Below are positions 1 to 6,576 of a stretch of DNA of 6,964 nt, in pieces. The DNA is from an uncultured Granulicatella sp. (GTDB lineage Bacteria; Bacillota; Bacilli; Lactobacillales; Aerococcaceae): NCBI GenBank assembly GCA_938017885.1, contig CALIJD010000106.1:1-6964 (forward strand). Direction: 5' to 3'. The notes below the pieces were generated by a model, which was not told the DNA's origin, did no database searches, and saw nothing but the letters and a program-made list of their open reading frames with translations. Each line of letters starts with the position of its first letter. Within the stretch, counting starts at the first letter, position 1. Position numbers and translations under genes: made by a program.

Positions 1-508
1 GGTCACAGAAGCGATTCGTCAATACGCAGAAAAGAAAATTAGCAAACTTGAAAAGTATTTTACTGACGTAGCTAATGCGACTGCTTACGTTAACTTGAAA
101 GTCTACACTGAAAAGACTGCAAAAGTTGAGGTAACAATTCCACTTCCTTATTTAGTTCTACGCGCTGAGGAAACTTCAATTGATTTATATGGAAGCATTG
201 ACTTAGTAGTAGACAAACTGGAAAGACAAGTTCGTAAACATAAAACAAAAATCAATCGTAAATCTCGCGAAAAAGGTTTCGATATTGTATTACCAACACT
301 TCCAGAAGCTCCGGAAGAAGAGGAAACAGGATTAGAAATCGTTCGTACAAAACGAATTGATTTGAAACCAATGGATAGCGAAGAAGCTGTTCTTCAAATG
401 AACATGTTAGGACATAACTTCTTTATCTACCAAGATGCTGAAACGAACGAAACAAACATTGTTTACCGTCGTAAAGATGGAAAATATGGTTTGATTGAAA
501 CAAATTAA
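1..508 (+). CDS. hpf: Ribosome hibernation-promoting factor, long form (5' end missing)
   Basis: Long HPF binds the 30S decoding region in stationary phase and joins two 70S ribosomes into inactive 100S dimers in the cytoplasm. The reading frame is open from base 2 (VTEAIRQY...), so the gene begins before the window; 168 residues are visible of about 185 usual, so roughly 13-17 are missing. A TTG at 95 is an internal leucine and not the start. Residues 1 to about 90 form the S30AE ribosome-binding domain, including VNLKVY, VEVTIPL, LRAEE and the basic stretch KLERQVRKHKTK. An acidic linker (PEAPEEEE) follows, then the C-terminal dimerisation domain (about 111-168: IVRTKRIDLKPM, GHNFFIYQD, YRRKDGKYGLIE). 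That second domain marks the long form, as opposed to the short HPF/YfiA proteins. In related genomes hpf commonly sits between the comF genes and secA. Its promoter is outside the window. Family identity is very secure. Confidence 0.96.
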   Translation, partial: VTEAIRQYAEKKISKLEKYFTDVANATAYVNLKVYTEKTAKVEVTIPLPYLVLRAEETSIDLYGSIDLVVDKLERQVRKHKTKINRKSREKGFDIVLPTLPEAPEEEETGLEIVRTKRIDLKPMDSEEAVLQMNMLGHNFFIYQDAETNETNIVYRRKDGKYGLIETN

Positions 509-519
509 TAAAAAAATCG

Positions 520-548
520 GGTGACTTTGAAAAAAGTCACCTTTTTTT
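520..548 (+). terminator. Strong intrinsic terminator after hpf
   Basis: A perfect 9-bp stem, GGTGACTTT (520-528) with AAAGTCACC (533-541), closes a GAAA tetraloop (529-532) and runs straight into seven Ts (542-548). It starts 11 bases after the hpf stop. It separates hpf from secA transcriptionally, which fits secA having its own promoter just downstream. Confidence 0.93.
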
Positions 549-550
549 GC

Positions 551-579
551 TTTCTTAATTAGCTAAACAATGGTAAAAT
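551..579 (+). promoter_or_regulatory. Probable secA promoter (extended -10)
   Basis: TAAAAT at 574-579 is preceded by TGG (571-573), giving an extended -10 of the TGn type. A poor -35 candidate, TTTCTT (551-556), lies 17 bases upstream. Transcription would start near 586 and give an untranslated leader of about 110 nt before secA. The site lies directly behind the hpf terminator, where a promoter is expected. Weaker alternatives in the leader, such as TAAAAT at 630-635, lack a well-spaced -35. Confidence 0.45.
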
Positions 580-697
580 GAATAAGATGCAATAGGTCTA
601 GTTACCAATTTGTAGGACTTTATTAGTTTTAAAATATTCATCATCTACATACTTTAAGATAAGGACGATTGATGAAGATAAAAAAGGAGTTAATTAA

Positions 698-3142
698 ATG
701 GCAAATTTTTTGAGACAGTTAGTTGAAAATGATAAGCGCGAATTACGCCGTTTAGGGAAATTAGCGGATAAAGTAATTGCGTTAGAATCTCAAATGGCTG
801 CATTAGAAGATGCTGATTTTCCAGTAAAAACTGAAGAATTTAAAGAGAGATATGCTAAAGGGGAAAGTTTAGATGCTCTTCTTCCTGAAGCTTTCGCGTT
901 AGTACGTGAAGGGGCAAAACGTGTTCTTGGATTATTCCCATATAAAGTTCAAATTATGGGTGGGATTACACTTCATGATGGGAACATTGCAGAGATGCGT
1001 ACTGGTGAAGGGAAAACTTTAACAGCAACAATGCCTGTATACTTAAACGCATTATCAGGCGACGGAGTACACGTAGTTACAGTTAACGAATACTTAGCAT
1101 CTCGTGACGCTCGCGAAATGGGTGAGTTATACAACTTCTTAGGACTATCTGTAGGGTTAAACTTAACAGGAATGTCTTCAGAAGAAAAACGTGCGGCTTA
1201 TGCTAGTGATATCACTTATAGCACAAACAGTGAATTAGGATTTGACTACTTACGTGATAACATGGTGGTTTACAAATCACAAATGGTACAACGTCCATTG
1301 AACTACGCAGTTGTCGATGAAACAGACTCAATCTTAATCGACGAAGCGCGTACGCCATTGATCATTTCAGGACAAGCTGAAAAATCAACAGTATTATACC
1401 AACGTGCAGATATGTTTGTTAAAGGATTAAAAGAGGAAGAAGATTACACAATCGACTTAACTTCTAAGACAATCTCTTTAACAGACGAAGGGATTAACAA
1501 AGCAGAACAAACATTCCGCTTGCCAAACCTTTACGATGTTGATAATGCGGCACTCGTTCACCATATCGACCAAGCTTTACGTGCGAACTATATTATGTTA
1601 CGTGACATCGACTATGTGGTGGATGAAGGTAAAGTTAAAATCGTTGATGGATTTACTGGACGTATCATGGAAGGTCGTCGTTACTCAGATGGTCTTCACC
1701 AAGCGATTGAAGCTAAAGAAGGCGTTGAAGTTGAAAACGAATCTAAGACAATGGCGACAATCACTTACCAAAACTACTTCCGTATGTATCGTAAATTGTC
1801 AGGAATGACAGGGACTGCCAAGACTGAAGAAGAAGAATTCAGAGAAATTTACAACATGAACGTTGTAGCTATTCCGACAAACCGACCAATTCAACGTGTT
1901 GACGGACAAGACTTAATTTATCCATCTCTACGTAGTAAATTTAAAGCGGTTGTTAACGATATTAAACAACGTCACGAAGTTGGACAACCGATCCTTGTAG
2001 GGACTGTTGCAGTTGAAACAAGTGAATTGATTTCGAACTTACTACGCGAAGAAGGAATTCCTCACGAAGTACTAAACGCGAAAAACCACTTTAAAGAAGC
2101 AGAAATTATCATGTCAGCTGGTCAACGTGGTGCGGTTACGATCGCAACAAACATGGCCGGACGTGGTACTGACATTAAGCTTGGTAAAGGTGTAAAAGAA
2201 CTAGGTGGGCTTTGCGTAATCGGTACAGAACGTCACGAAAGCCGTCGTATCGATAACCAATTACGTGGACGTAGTGGACGTCAAGGGGACCCAGGTGCAA
2301 CACAATTCTACCTTTCATTAGAAGATGATTTAATGAAACGTTTTGGTGGAGAAAAGATGCAAGCTATCTGGGAACGTCTAAACTTAACAGACGAAGAAGA
2401 TGATAACTTCATCCAAAGTAAGATGTTAACCAAACAAGTGGAGTCGTCACAAAAACGTGTTGAAGGAAACAACTACGATACACGTAAAAGTGTCCTAGAG
2501 TACGATGAGGTTATGCGTGAACAACGTGAAATCATCTACTCTCAACGCTTACAAATTATCAATGAAGAGAAATCTCTTGAAAATGTAACTAAAGGAATGA
2601 TTCGTCGTACTATCCATCGTGTGGTGGAAAGCCATACTTTAGCGGATCAAAAAGAATGGAACTTAGAGGGAATTGTGGACTTTGCTCACAACTCAATCTG
2701 TGCTCCAGATGAACTTTCACTTAGCGATTTAGAAGGCAAAACAGCTGCTGAAATCGAAGAACTCTTATATGAAAAAGCAATGGAAATCTACAAAGAAAAA
2801 CAAGAGCAATTGAATGGCGACAATCAAATGCTTGAGTTTGAAAAAGTAGTTATCTTACGTGTGGTTGACCGTAAGTGGACAGATCACATCGATGATATGG
2901 ACCAATTACGTCAAAGTGTTGGTTTACGTGGATATGCACAAATCGATCCATTAACGGAGTACCAAACTGAAGGGTACGAACGATTCCAACAAATGATTGC
3001 TGAAATCGACTATGACGTAACGCGTATCTTGATGAAATCTCAAATTCGTCAAAACTTACAACGTGAACAAGTTCAAGGAGTTCGTAGTGTAGTGGCTACA
3101 GGTCACGACAGAACTTCTGATGACGATTCAGAAAAAGCTTAA
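698..3142 (+). CDS. secA: Preprotein translocase ATPase SecA, without C-terminal zinc tail
   Basis: SecA is the ATP-driven motor that pushes unfolded preproteins through the SecYEG channel at the membrane. The 814-residue protein has the full housekeeping layout: Walker A RTGEGKT (101-107, catalytic-site Lys106), Walker B DETD (207-210) followed by [15 protein letters not shown], a preprotein-crosslinking domain (about 225-365), the second motor domain with [12 protein letters not shown] (485-496) and [13 protein letters not shown] (521-533), then the scaffold/two-helix-finger region ([19 protein letters not shown], about 722-740). Two oddities: the Walker B motif reads DETD where DEVD is usual, and the protein ends in an acidic tail (TSDDDSEKA) with no CxCxSG zinc-binding motif. 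Start ATG 698 has AAAGGAG 8 bases upstream and gives the normal SecA N-terminus. It is the housekeeping SecA1 type by motif completeness and gene context. Confidence 0.97.
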   Translation: MANFLRQLVENDKRELRRLGKLADKVIALESQMAALEDADFPVKTEEFKERYAKGESLDALLPEAFALVREGAKRVLGLFPYKVQIMGGITLHDGNIAEMRTGEGKTLTATMPVYLNALSGDGVHVVTVNEYLASRDAREMGELYNFLGLSVGLNLTGMSSEEKRAAYASDITYSTNSELGFDYLRDNMVVYKSQMVQRPLNYAVVDETDSILIDEARTPLIISGQAEKSTVLYQRADMFVKGLKEEEDYTIDLTSKTISLTDEGINKAEQTFRLPNLYDVDNAALVHHIDQALRANYIMLRDIDYVVDEGKVKIVDGFTGRIMEGRRYSDGLHQAIEAKEGVEVENESKTMATITYQNYFRMYRKLSGMTGTAKTEEEEFREIYNMNVVAIPTNRPIQRVDGQDLIYPSLRSKFKAVVNDIKQRHEVGQPILVGTVAVETSELISNLLREEGIPHEVLNAKNHFKEAEIIMSAGQRGAVTIATNMAGRGTDIKLGKGVKELGGLCVIGTERHESRRIDNQLRGRSGRQGDPGATQFYLSLEDDLMKRFGGEKMQAIWERLNLTDEEDDNFIQSKMLTKQVESSQKRVEGNNYDTRKSVLEYDEVMREQREIIYSQRLQIINEEKSLENVTKGMIRRTIHRVVESHTLADQKEWNLEGIVDFAHNSICAPDELSLSDLEGKTAAEIEELLYEKAMEIYKEKQEQLNGDNQMLEFEKVVILRVVDRKWTDHIDDMDQLRQSVGLRGYAQIDPLTEYQTEGYERFQQMIAEIDYDVTRILMKSQIRQNLQREQVQGVRSVVATGHDRTSDDDSEKA

Positions 3143-3154
3143 TATATAAGGGAG

Positions 3155-3177
3155 ACGGCGAAGCATTTCGCCGTTTT
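3155..3177 (+). terminator. Hairpin between secA and prfB, weak terminator or attenuator
   Basis: A perfect 8-bp stem, ACGGCGAA (3155-3162) with TTCGCCGT (3167-3174), has a GCAT loop and is followed by only TTTTCTG. The T tract is short and interrupted. The prfB start lies 22 bases after the stem with no room for a promoter between them. I therefore infer that it terminates only part of the secA transcripts and lets the rest read into prfB; it may also protect the 3' end of secA mRNA. Confidence 0.6.
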
Positions 3178-3196
3178 CTGTTAGAAAGAGGTCAAT

Positions 3197-4319
3197 ATGG
3201 AAATTAGTGAAATTAGAAATGCACTTGAAGCCATGAATGAGCAAATTATCAGCTATAGGAGGTCTCTTTGACTTAGATCGCCTAGAAGAAGATATCGCTG
3301 CTTACGAACAAGAGATGTCAGAACCATCTTTTTGGGATGATAGCGAAAAAGCGAATCAAGTCATTCAAAAGAATAATGAATTAAAGTCGATTTATGATAC
3401 TTTCCATAAAATGGAATTAGCTCATGAAGAAACAAGTTTATTATTTGAAATGTATAAAGAAGAGCCAGATGAAGAAGTGCATGCGGAAATCGTTGAGGCG
3501 ATTCAGTCTCTTGAAAAAGACTTACAACAGTACGAATTAAGTATGTTACTGAACGGTCCACATGATAAGAACAGTGCTATCTTGGAAATTCACCCAGGAG
3601 CTGGGGGGACAGAATCGCAAGACTGGGGAAGTATGCTTCTTCGTATGTATATGCGATGGGCTGAAAAGCATGGCTACAGAGTCGAAACAGTGGACTACCA
3701 AGACGGGGATGAAGCTGGGATTAAATCTGTTACCTTATCAATTGAAGGGTTGAATGCATACGGGTACTTACGCTCTGAAAAAGGAGTACATCGACTCGTT
3801 CGTATTTCACCGTTTGATGCAGCTGGAAAACGTCACACATCATTCTGTTCAGTGGATGTCGTTCCGCAGATGGATGGAGATATTGATATTGAAATTAATC
3901 CAGATGACTTAAAAGTAGATGTGTACCGTGCAAGTGGTGCCGGTGGACAACATATTAATAAGACGTCTTCTGCGGTACGTATTACGCATATTCCAACTGG
4001 AATCGTGACGCAGAGTCAGGCGCAACGTTCTCAATTTAAAAATAGAGACCAAGCGATGGCGATGTTGAAGGCGAAATTATTCCAATTAGAAGAAGAGAAG
4101 AAGGCAGCAGAATTGGCAGCTATCCGTGGCGAGCAAAAAGATATTGCCTGGGGTTCTCAAATTCGAAATTATGTCTTCCACCCCTATTCAATGGTAAAAG
4201 ACTTACGTTCTGGATATGAGACAGGAAATATTGGTGCGGTGATGGATGGAGACTTAGATCCGTTTATGGATGCGTACTTAAAATGGACGCTTGAGGAAAC
4301 GAAAGCAACTGAAGAATAA
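3197..4319 (+). CDS. prfB: Peptide chain release factor 2, made by programmed +1 frameshift
   Basis: RF2 recognises UGA and UAA in the ribosomal A site and triggers release of the finished peptide. The gene is split: ATG 3197 starts a 24-codon frame (MEISEIRNALEAMNEQ...YRRSL) ending at TGA 3269-3271; the rest (DLDRLEED...) is in the +1 frame from 3270 to 4319. Joined as 3197-3268 plus 3270-4319, the product is 373 residues, normal for RF2 (about 365). In joined numbering the stop-codon recognition motif SPF is at 204-206 and the catalytic GGQ is at 249-251 within RASGAGGQHINKTSSAVR. SPF (not PxT) marks RF2 rather than RF1. The ATG at 3237 in the second frame is internal, as the upstream 24 codons match the RF2 N-terminus. 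The RBS AGAGG (3187-3191) is 5 bases before ATG 3197. prfB is probably co-transcribed with secA through the hairpin upstream. Confidence 0.96.
3257..3272 (+). promoter_or_regulatory. RF2 autoregulatory +1 frameshift site
   Basis: All parts of the classical prfB recoding signal are present: an internal Shine-Dalgarno AGGAGG (3257-3262), a 3-base spacer TCT, the slippery codon CTT (3266-3268), the in-frame stop TGA (3269-3271) and a following C (poor termination context). When RF2 is scarce the ribosome pauses at UGA and the peptidyl-tRNA slips from CUU to UUU, continuing with GAC. When RF2 is plentiful, translation ends after 24 residues. The spacing is the same as in the E. coli signal. Confidence 0.95.
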
Positions 4320-4327
4320 TAGTAGAG

Positions 4328-4354
4328 AAACACCTAGTGCGAGCTGGGTGTTTT
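4328..4354 (+). terminator. Intrinsic terminator after prfB
   Basis: AAACACCTAG (4328-4337) pairs with CTGGGTGTTT (4344-4353) as a 10-bp stem with one T-G wobble around a 6-nt loop (TGCGAG). The following T run is short (TTTTACTGTT), so efficiency is probably moderate. It begins 8 bases after the prfB stop and precedes a gene-free region, which supports a transcription end here. Confidence 0.75.
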
Positions 4355-4523
4355 ACTGTTGGAAGGCAAATTGTTTTAAGTTCGTTTTAATTAGGTGGAT
4401 TATTATAAGAAGGAATCTTCCATATCTTGAGTAAATGACTTTCTTGAGGGGATGAGTTCATACTGCTAATAGGGAGAAAAGTATTGTCTTATAAGTATGT
4501 AATATTATGAACTGAGCAATGCT
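4355..4523. other. AT-rich gene-free stretch downstream of prfB
   Basis: I see no convincing gene here: ATG-started frames end within a few codons (for example at 4435 and 4452). An 8-bp inverted repeat, AGTTCATA (4455-4462) with TATGAACT (4506-4513), is separated by 43 bases. A poor promoter-like pair, TTGTCT (4484-4489) and TATGAA (4506-4511), lies within it, spaced 16 bases, but there is no obvious product for it unless the adjacent GC-rich segment is transcribed. Confidence 0.4.
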
Positions 4524-4749
4524 TACACCCAAATCCTTCGCACTGTGAAGGATTTTGCACGGCTGTCCCAGCCACTTACGGTATTCCGGTCCAACGTTCC
4601 ATTTCTGAACGCGATGGCTCGTATCCTGAGTAGTTGAACTCGGAAAAGCAGAGGCTCAAGCCTTTCGTGTTTTGTCCGCACGGTCTTTTTGACCGTTTGC
4701 GTCAAAACTGCGAACCGTCTTCGCCTCTGACCGCTTTTCCTCGTATCCT
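4524..4749. repeat. GC-rich palindromic intergenic element, probable dispersed repeat or structured RNA
   Basis: This segment is about 53% GC over 4561-4740, against the mid-thirties in its flanks, and is full of inverted repeats. From left to right: AAATCCTTC/GAAGGATTT (4531-4539 with 4547-4555, perfect 9 bp); GGCTG/CAGCC (4561-4565 with 4569-4573); GAGT/ACTC (4628-4631 with 4638-4641); then a composite hairpin across 4642-4740. A 10-base direct repeat CTCGTATCCT occurs at 4618-4627 and 4740-4749. The minus strand is open for 60 codons (4523-4705), but that frame shows no family features or ribosome-binding site and seems to be a by-product of the repeat. I do not recognise the element. Its composition and symmetry suggest a mobile intergenic repeat (MITE/BOX-like) or a noncoding RNA. 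Confidence 0.5.
4642..4740. repeat. Long composite stem-loop within the GC-rich element
   Basis: Nested arms pair in order: GGAAAAGC and AGAGGC (4642-4649, 4650-4655) with GCCTCT and GCTTTTCC (4723-4728, 4733-4740), leaving GACC bulged on the right; TTCG (4664-4667) with CGAA (4711-4714); TTTTG (4670-4674) with CAAAA (4703-4707); GC (4678-4679) with GC (4699-4700); and ACGGTC (4680-4685) with GACCGT (4691-4696) around a five-T loop. Together they make one imperfect hairpin of about 99 nt. The symmetry is directly visible; the function is unknown. Confidence 0.7.
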
Positions 4750-4797
4750 TAATTTAATATTTCTGTAATCTTATGTGAAGGTGTTGTAATATTAGGG

Positions 4798-4806
4798 TGC
4801 TATAAT
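4798..4806 (+). promoter_or_regulatory. Probable ftsEX promoter (extended -10)
   Basis: A perfect TATAAT (4801-4806) is preceded by TGC (4798-4800), an extended -10 of the TGn type. No good -35 lies at 16-18 bases (AAGGTG at 4778-4783), which is common when the -10 is extended. Transcription would begin near 4813, about 37 bases before the ftsE ATG. It lies just after the GC-rich element and serves ftsE and ftsX. Confidence 0.65.
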
Positions 4807-4849
4807 GGTGAAGATTAAAAAATCGTAGGATTAGAAAGCTGGTGAGTTT

Positions 4850-5536
4850 ATGATTGAAATGATGAATGTAACTAAGAAATACAATAAAGGTATCACTGCT
4901 ATTAATAATTTATCCATTCAAATTAAAGATGGAGAATTCGTTTATGTAGTAGGACCTTCTGGTGCAGGGAAATCAACTTTCATAAAAATGATGTATCGTG
5001 AAGAAAAAGCGACAAAGGGTAGAATTCGTGTGGGAAAATATGATTTGATGAAGATTAAAGATCGTCAAATTCCATTCTTACGCCGTTATGTTGGTGTCGT
5101 ATTCCAAGATTTTAAACTTTTGCAAAATAAAACAGTTTATGAAAATGTGGCTTATGCGATGGAAGTAATTGAAAAATCTCCTCGTGAAATTAAACGCCGC
5201 GTAGACGAAGTGTTAGAATTAGTAAATTTAAAACACCGTATGAATAACTTCCCAAATGAATTATCTGGTGGGGAACAACAACGTGTAGCGATTGCTCGAG
5301 CAATTGTGAATACTCCAGGAATTTTAATTGCCGATGAGCCTACTGGAAACCTAGATCCGGATACGTCTATGGAAATTATGGATATTTTAGAAAGAATTAA
5401 TGAACAAGGAACTACAATTGTGATGGCGACTCATAATAGTCAAATCGTAAACGAGAAAAAACATCGAGTTTTAGCCATTGAAAGTGGACAAATTGTTCGT
5501 GACCAAGAACAGGGGGAATACGGATATGAAGATTAG
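4850..5536 (+). CDS. ftsE: Cell division ATP-binding protein FtsE
   Basis: FtsE is the cytoplasmic ATPase of the FtsEX complex. It is built like an ABC transporter but is thought to transmit a mechanical signal across the membrane, activating peptidoglycan hydrolases at the division site rather than moving a substrate. The 228-residue protein has normal length and a complete ABC core: Walker A GPSGAGKST (35-43), Q-loop FQDF (Gln86), signature LSGGEQQR (138-145), Walker B ILIADEP (158-164) and the switch histidine in ATHN (His195). The phrase VVFQDFKLL after LRR is typical of FtsE rather than of LolD/MacB-type relatives. Start ATG 4850 has GGTGAG (4841-4846) close upstream and gives the expected N-terminus, MIEMMNVTKKY. 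Its last 11 bases overlap ftsX, implying translational coupling and near-equal amounts of both subunits. Confidence 0.96.
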   Translation: MIEMMNVTKKYNKGITAINNLSIQIKDGEFVYVVGPSGAGKSTFIKMMYREEKATKGRIRVGKYDLMKIKDRQIPFLRRYVGVVFQDFKLLQNKTVYENVAYAMEVIEKSPREIKRRVDEVLELVNLKHRMNNFPNELSGGEQQRVAIARAIVNTPGILIADEPTGNLDPDTSMEIMDILERINEQGTTIVMATHNSQIVNEKKHRVLAIESGQIVRDQEQGEYGYED

Positions 5537-6413
5537 AACGATGGGTCGTCATATACGTGACGCCTTCAAGAGTCTTTTCAGAAACGGATTAATGACGTTT
5601 GGTTCGGTTTCTGCGGTATCAATGATTCTTTTAATCGTTGGTGTGTTTGTTTCATTACTATTTAATGTGAACAAAATTGGATCAGATATTGAAAATGACG
5701 TTAATGTTCGTGTATATATTGATTTGGCAGCAGATCAGGAAAAGACAGATCAATTAGAAGCGAAAATTAAAGAATTAGCGGATGTAGAATCTGTAACATT
5801 CCGTTCAAAAGATGAAGAATTAGAAGATGTAACAAAGAGCTTTGCTGAAGAATTTTCATTGTTTAAAAATGATGGAAATCCACTTCGTAATGCTTTTGAC
5901 GTAAAAGCAAAAGAACCTCAAAAAACAAGCGCAGTTGCTAAAGCTATCGAAGGAATGGATTACGTAGCTCGTGTTCGTTATGGTGAGGCTCGTGCGGATA
6001 ATTTATTCCGAATTATTGCTACAGCTCGAAATATCGGTGCTGTAATTATTGTGGGGCTATTAGCGTTAGCAATGTTCCTAATTTCTAACACGATTCGCTC
6101 AACAATTTACTCAAGAAGAACTGAAATTGAAATTATGCGCTTAGTAGGAGCTACAAAGGCGTATATTCGCTGGCCTTTCTTCTTAGAAGGTGGGATGATT
6201 GGATTACTTGGTTCTATTATTCCAATCGGATTAGTGTGGTCAATCTATCTATGGATTTATAAAGGTGGATCAGACTTCTTCTCTGGTTCAAGTTTTAGCT
6301 TACTTGATCCTAATCCATTCTTAATTTATGTCTCATTGGCCATGGCTGCTATCGGTATCACTATCGGAGCTTTTGGGTCTATTCTTTCAATGAGAAGATT
6401 CTTAAAGAAATAA
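5526..6413 (+). CDS. ftsX: Cell division membrane protein FtsX
   Basis: FtsX is the membrane half of FtsEX: it anchors FtsE at the division site and passes its ATPase cycle to an extracellular loop that controls cell-wall hydrolases. The 295-residue protein shows the family topology: a cytoplasmic N-terminus (MKIRTMGRHIRDAFKSLFRNG), membrane segment 1 (about 25-48), a large extracellular domain (about 49-168, with VNVRVYID and ADVESVTFRSKDEE), then segments at about 169-190, 222-246 and 265-287. The cytoplasmic loop YSRRTEIEIMRLVGAT (195-210) is the characteristic FtsX/MacB-type coupling region. I chose ATG 5526 over the in-frame TTG at 5478: it has AGGGGG (5511-5516) 9 bases upstream, gives the conserved N-terminus, and overlaps ftsE by just 11 bases. 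A terminator follows directly, so no hydrolase gene shares this unit. Confidence 0.95.
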   Translation: MKIRTMGRHIRDAFKSLFRNGLMTFGSVSAVSMILLIVGVFVSLLFNVNKIGSDIENDVNVRVYIDLAADQEKTDQLEAKIKELADVESVTFRSKDEELEDVTKSFAEEFSLFKNDGNPLRNAFDVKAKEPQKTSAVAKAIEGMDYVARVRYGEARADNLFRIIATARNIGAVIIVGLLALAMFLISNTIRSTIYSRRTEIEIMRLVGATKAYIRWPFFLEGGMIGLLGSIIPIGLVWSIYLWIYKGGSDFFSGSSFSLLDPNPFLIYVSLAMAAIGITIGAFGSILSMRRFLKK

Positions 6414-6423
6414 ATCTTAAACT

Positions 6424-6452
6424 AAAGGTGAGCAGAGATGCTCATCTTTTTT
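6424..6452 (+). terminator. Strong intrinsic terminator after ftsX
   Basis: GGTGAGCA (6427-6434) pairs with TGCTCATC (6439-6446), with one G-T wobble, around a GAGA (GNRA) tetraloop. Flanking AAA/TTT extends the stem to 11 bp, and six Ts follow (6447-6452). It begins 10 bases after the ftsX stop and closes the ftsEX unit. Confidence 0.92.
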
Positions 6453-6520
6453 ATTTTTAATATGCATAATAGTTATAACGAGTTCAAAGAAACTGATATA
6501 TATAAATAACGCATTTTGCA

Positions 6521-6550
6521 TTGACTCTAAGATAGCTTATCGTATATAGT
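6521..6550 (+). promoter_or_regulatory. Promoter of the T-box-controlled gene
   Basis: TTGACT (6521-6526) is one base off the consensus -35. At 18 bases follows TATAGT (6545-6550), one base off the consensus -10; an overlapping TATATA (6543-6548) has a spacer of 16. The expected start is near 6557, about 20 bases before the first T-box Stem I pairs. This gives a leader of about 365 nt. The stretch between the ftsX terminator and this promoter (6453-6520) holds nothing else that I recognise. Confidence 0.75.
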
Positions 6551-6576
6551 AATTTCATCAGATAAAACAATGCAAT

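Noticed and set aside
95..508. Separate 137-codon gene starting at TTG 95
   Set aside because: The frame is open back to base 2 with conserved HPF residues (VTEAIRQY, ISKLEKYF), so TTG 95 is an internal leucine of a truncated hpf.
1536..1808. 90-codon frame inside secA
   Set aside because: It overlaps the conserved SecA motor in another frame and has a shadow-like composition.
3237..3269. ATG 3237 as the prfB start
   Set aside because: The upstream 24-codon frame from 3197 encodes the true RF2 N-terminus and ends at a textbook frameshift site; the 3237 frame lacks this.
3361..3753. Short frames on both strands inside prfB (3361-3561 minus, 3562-3753 plus)
   Set aside because: Both are fully within the conserved RF2 frame and show no features of their own.
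4523..4705. 60-codon minus-strand frame in the GC-rich island
   Set aside because: No recognised family and no convincing ribosome-binding site; it is explained by the high-GC repeat, which has few stops. Kept only as part of the repeat.
5478..5525. TTG 5478 as the ftsX start
   Set aside because: It lies deep in ftsE without a ribosome-binding site; ATG 5526 has AGGGGG upstream and the conserved N-terminus.
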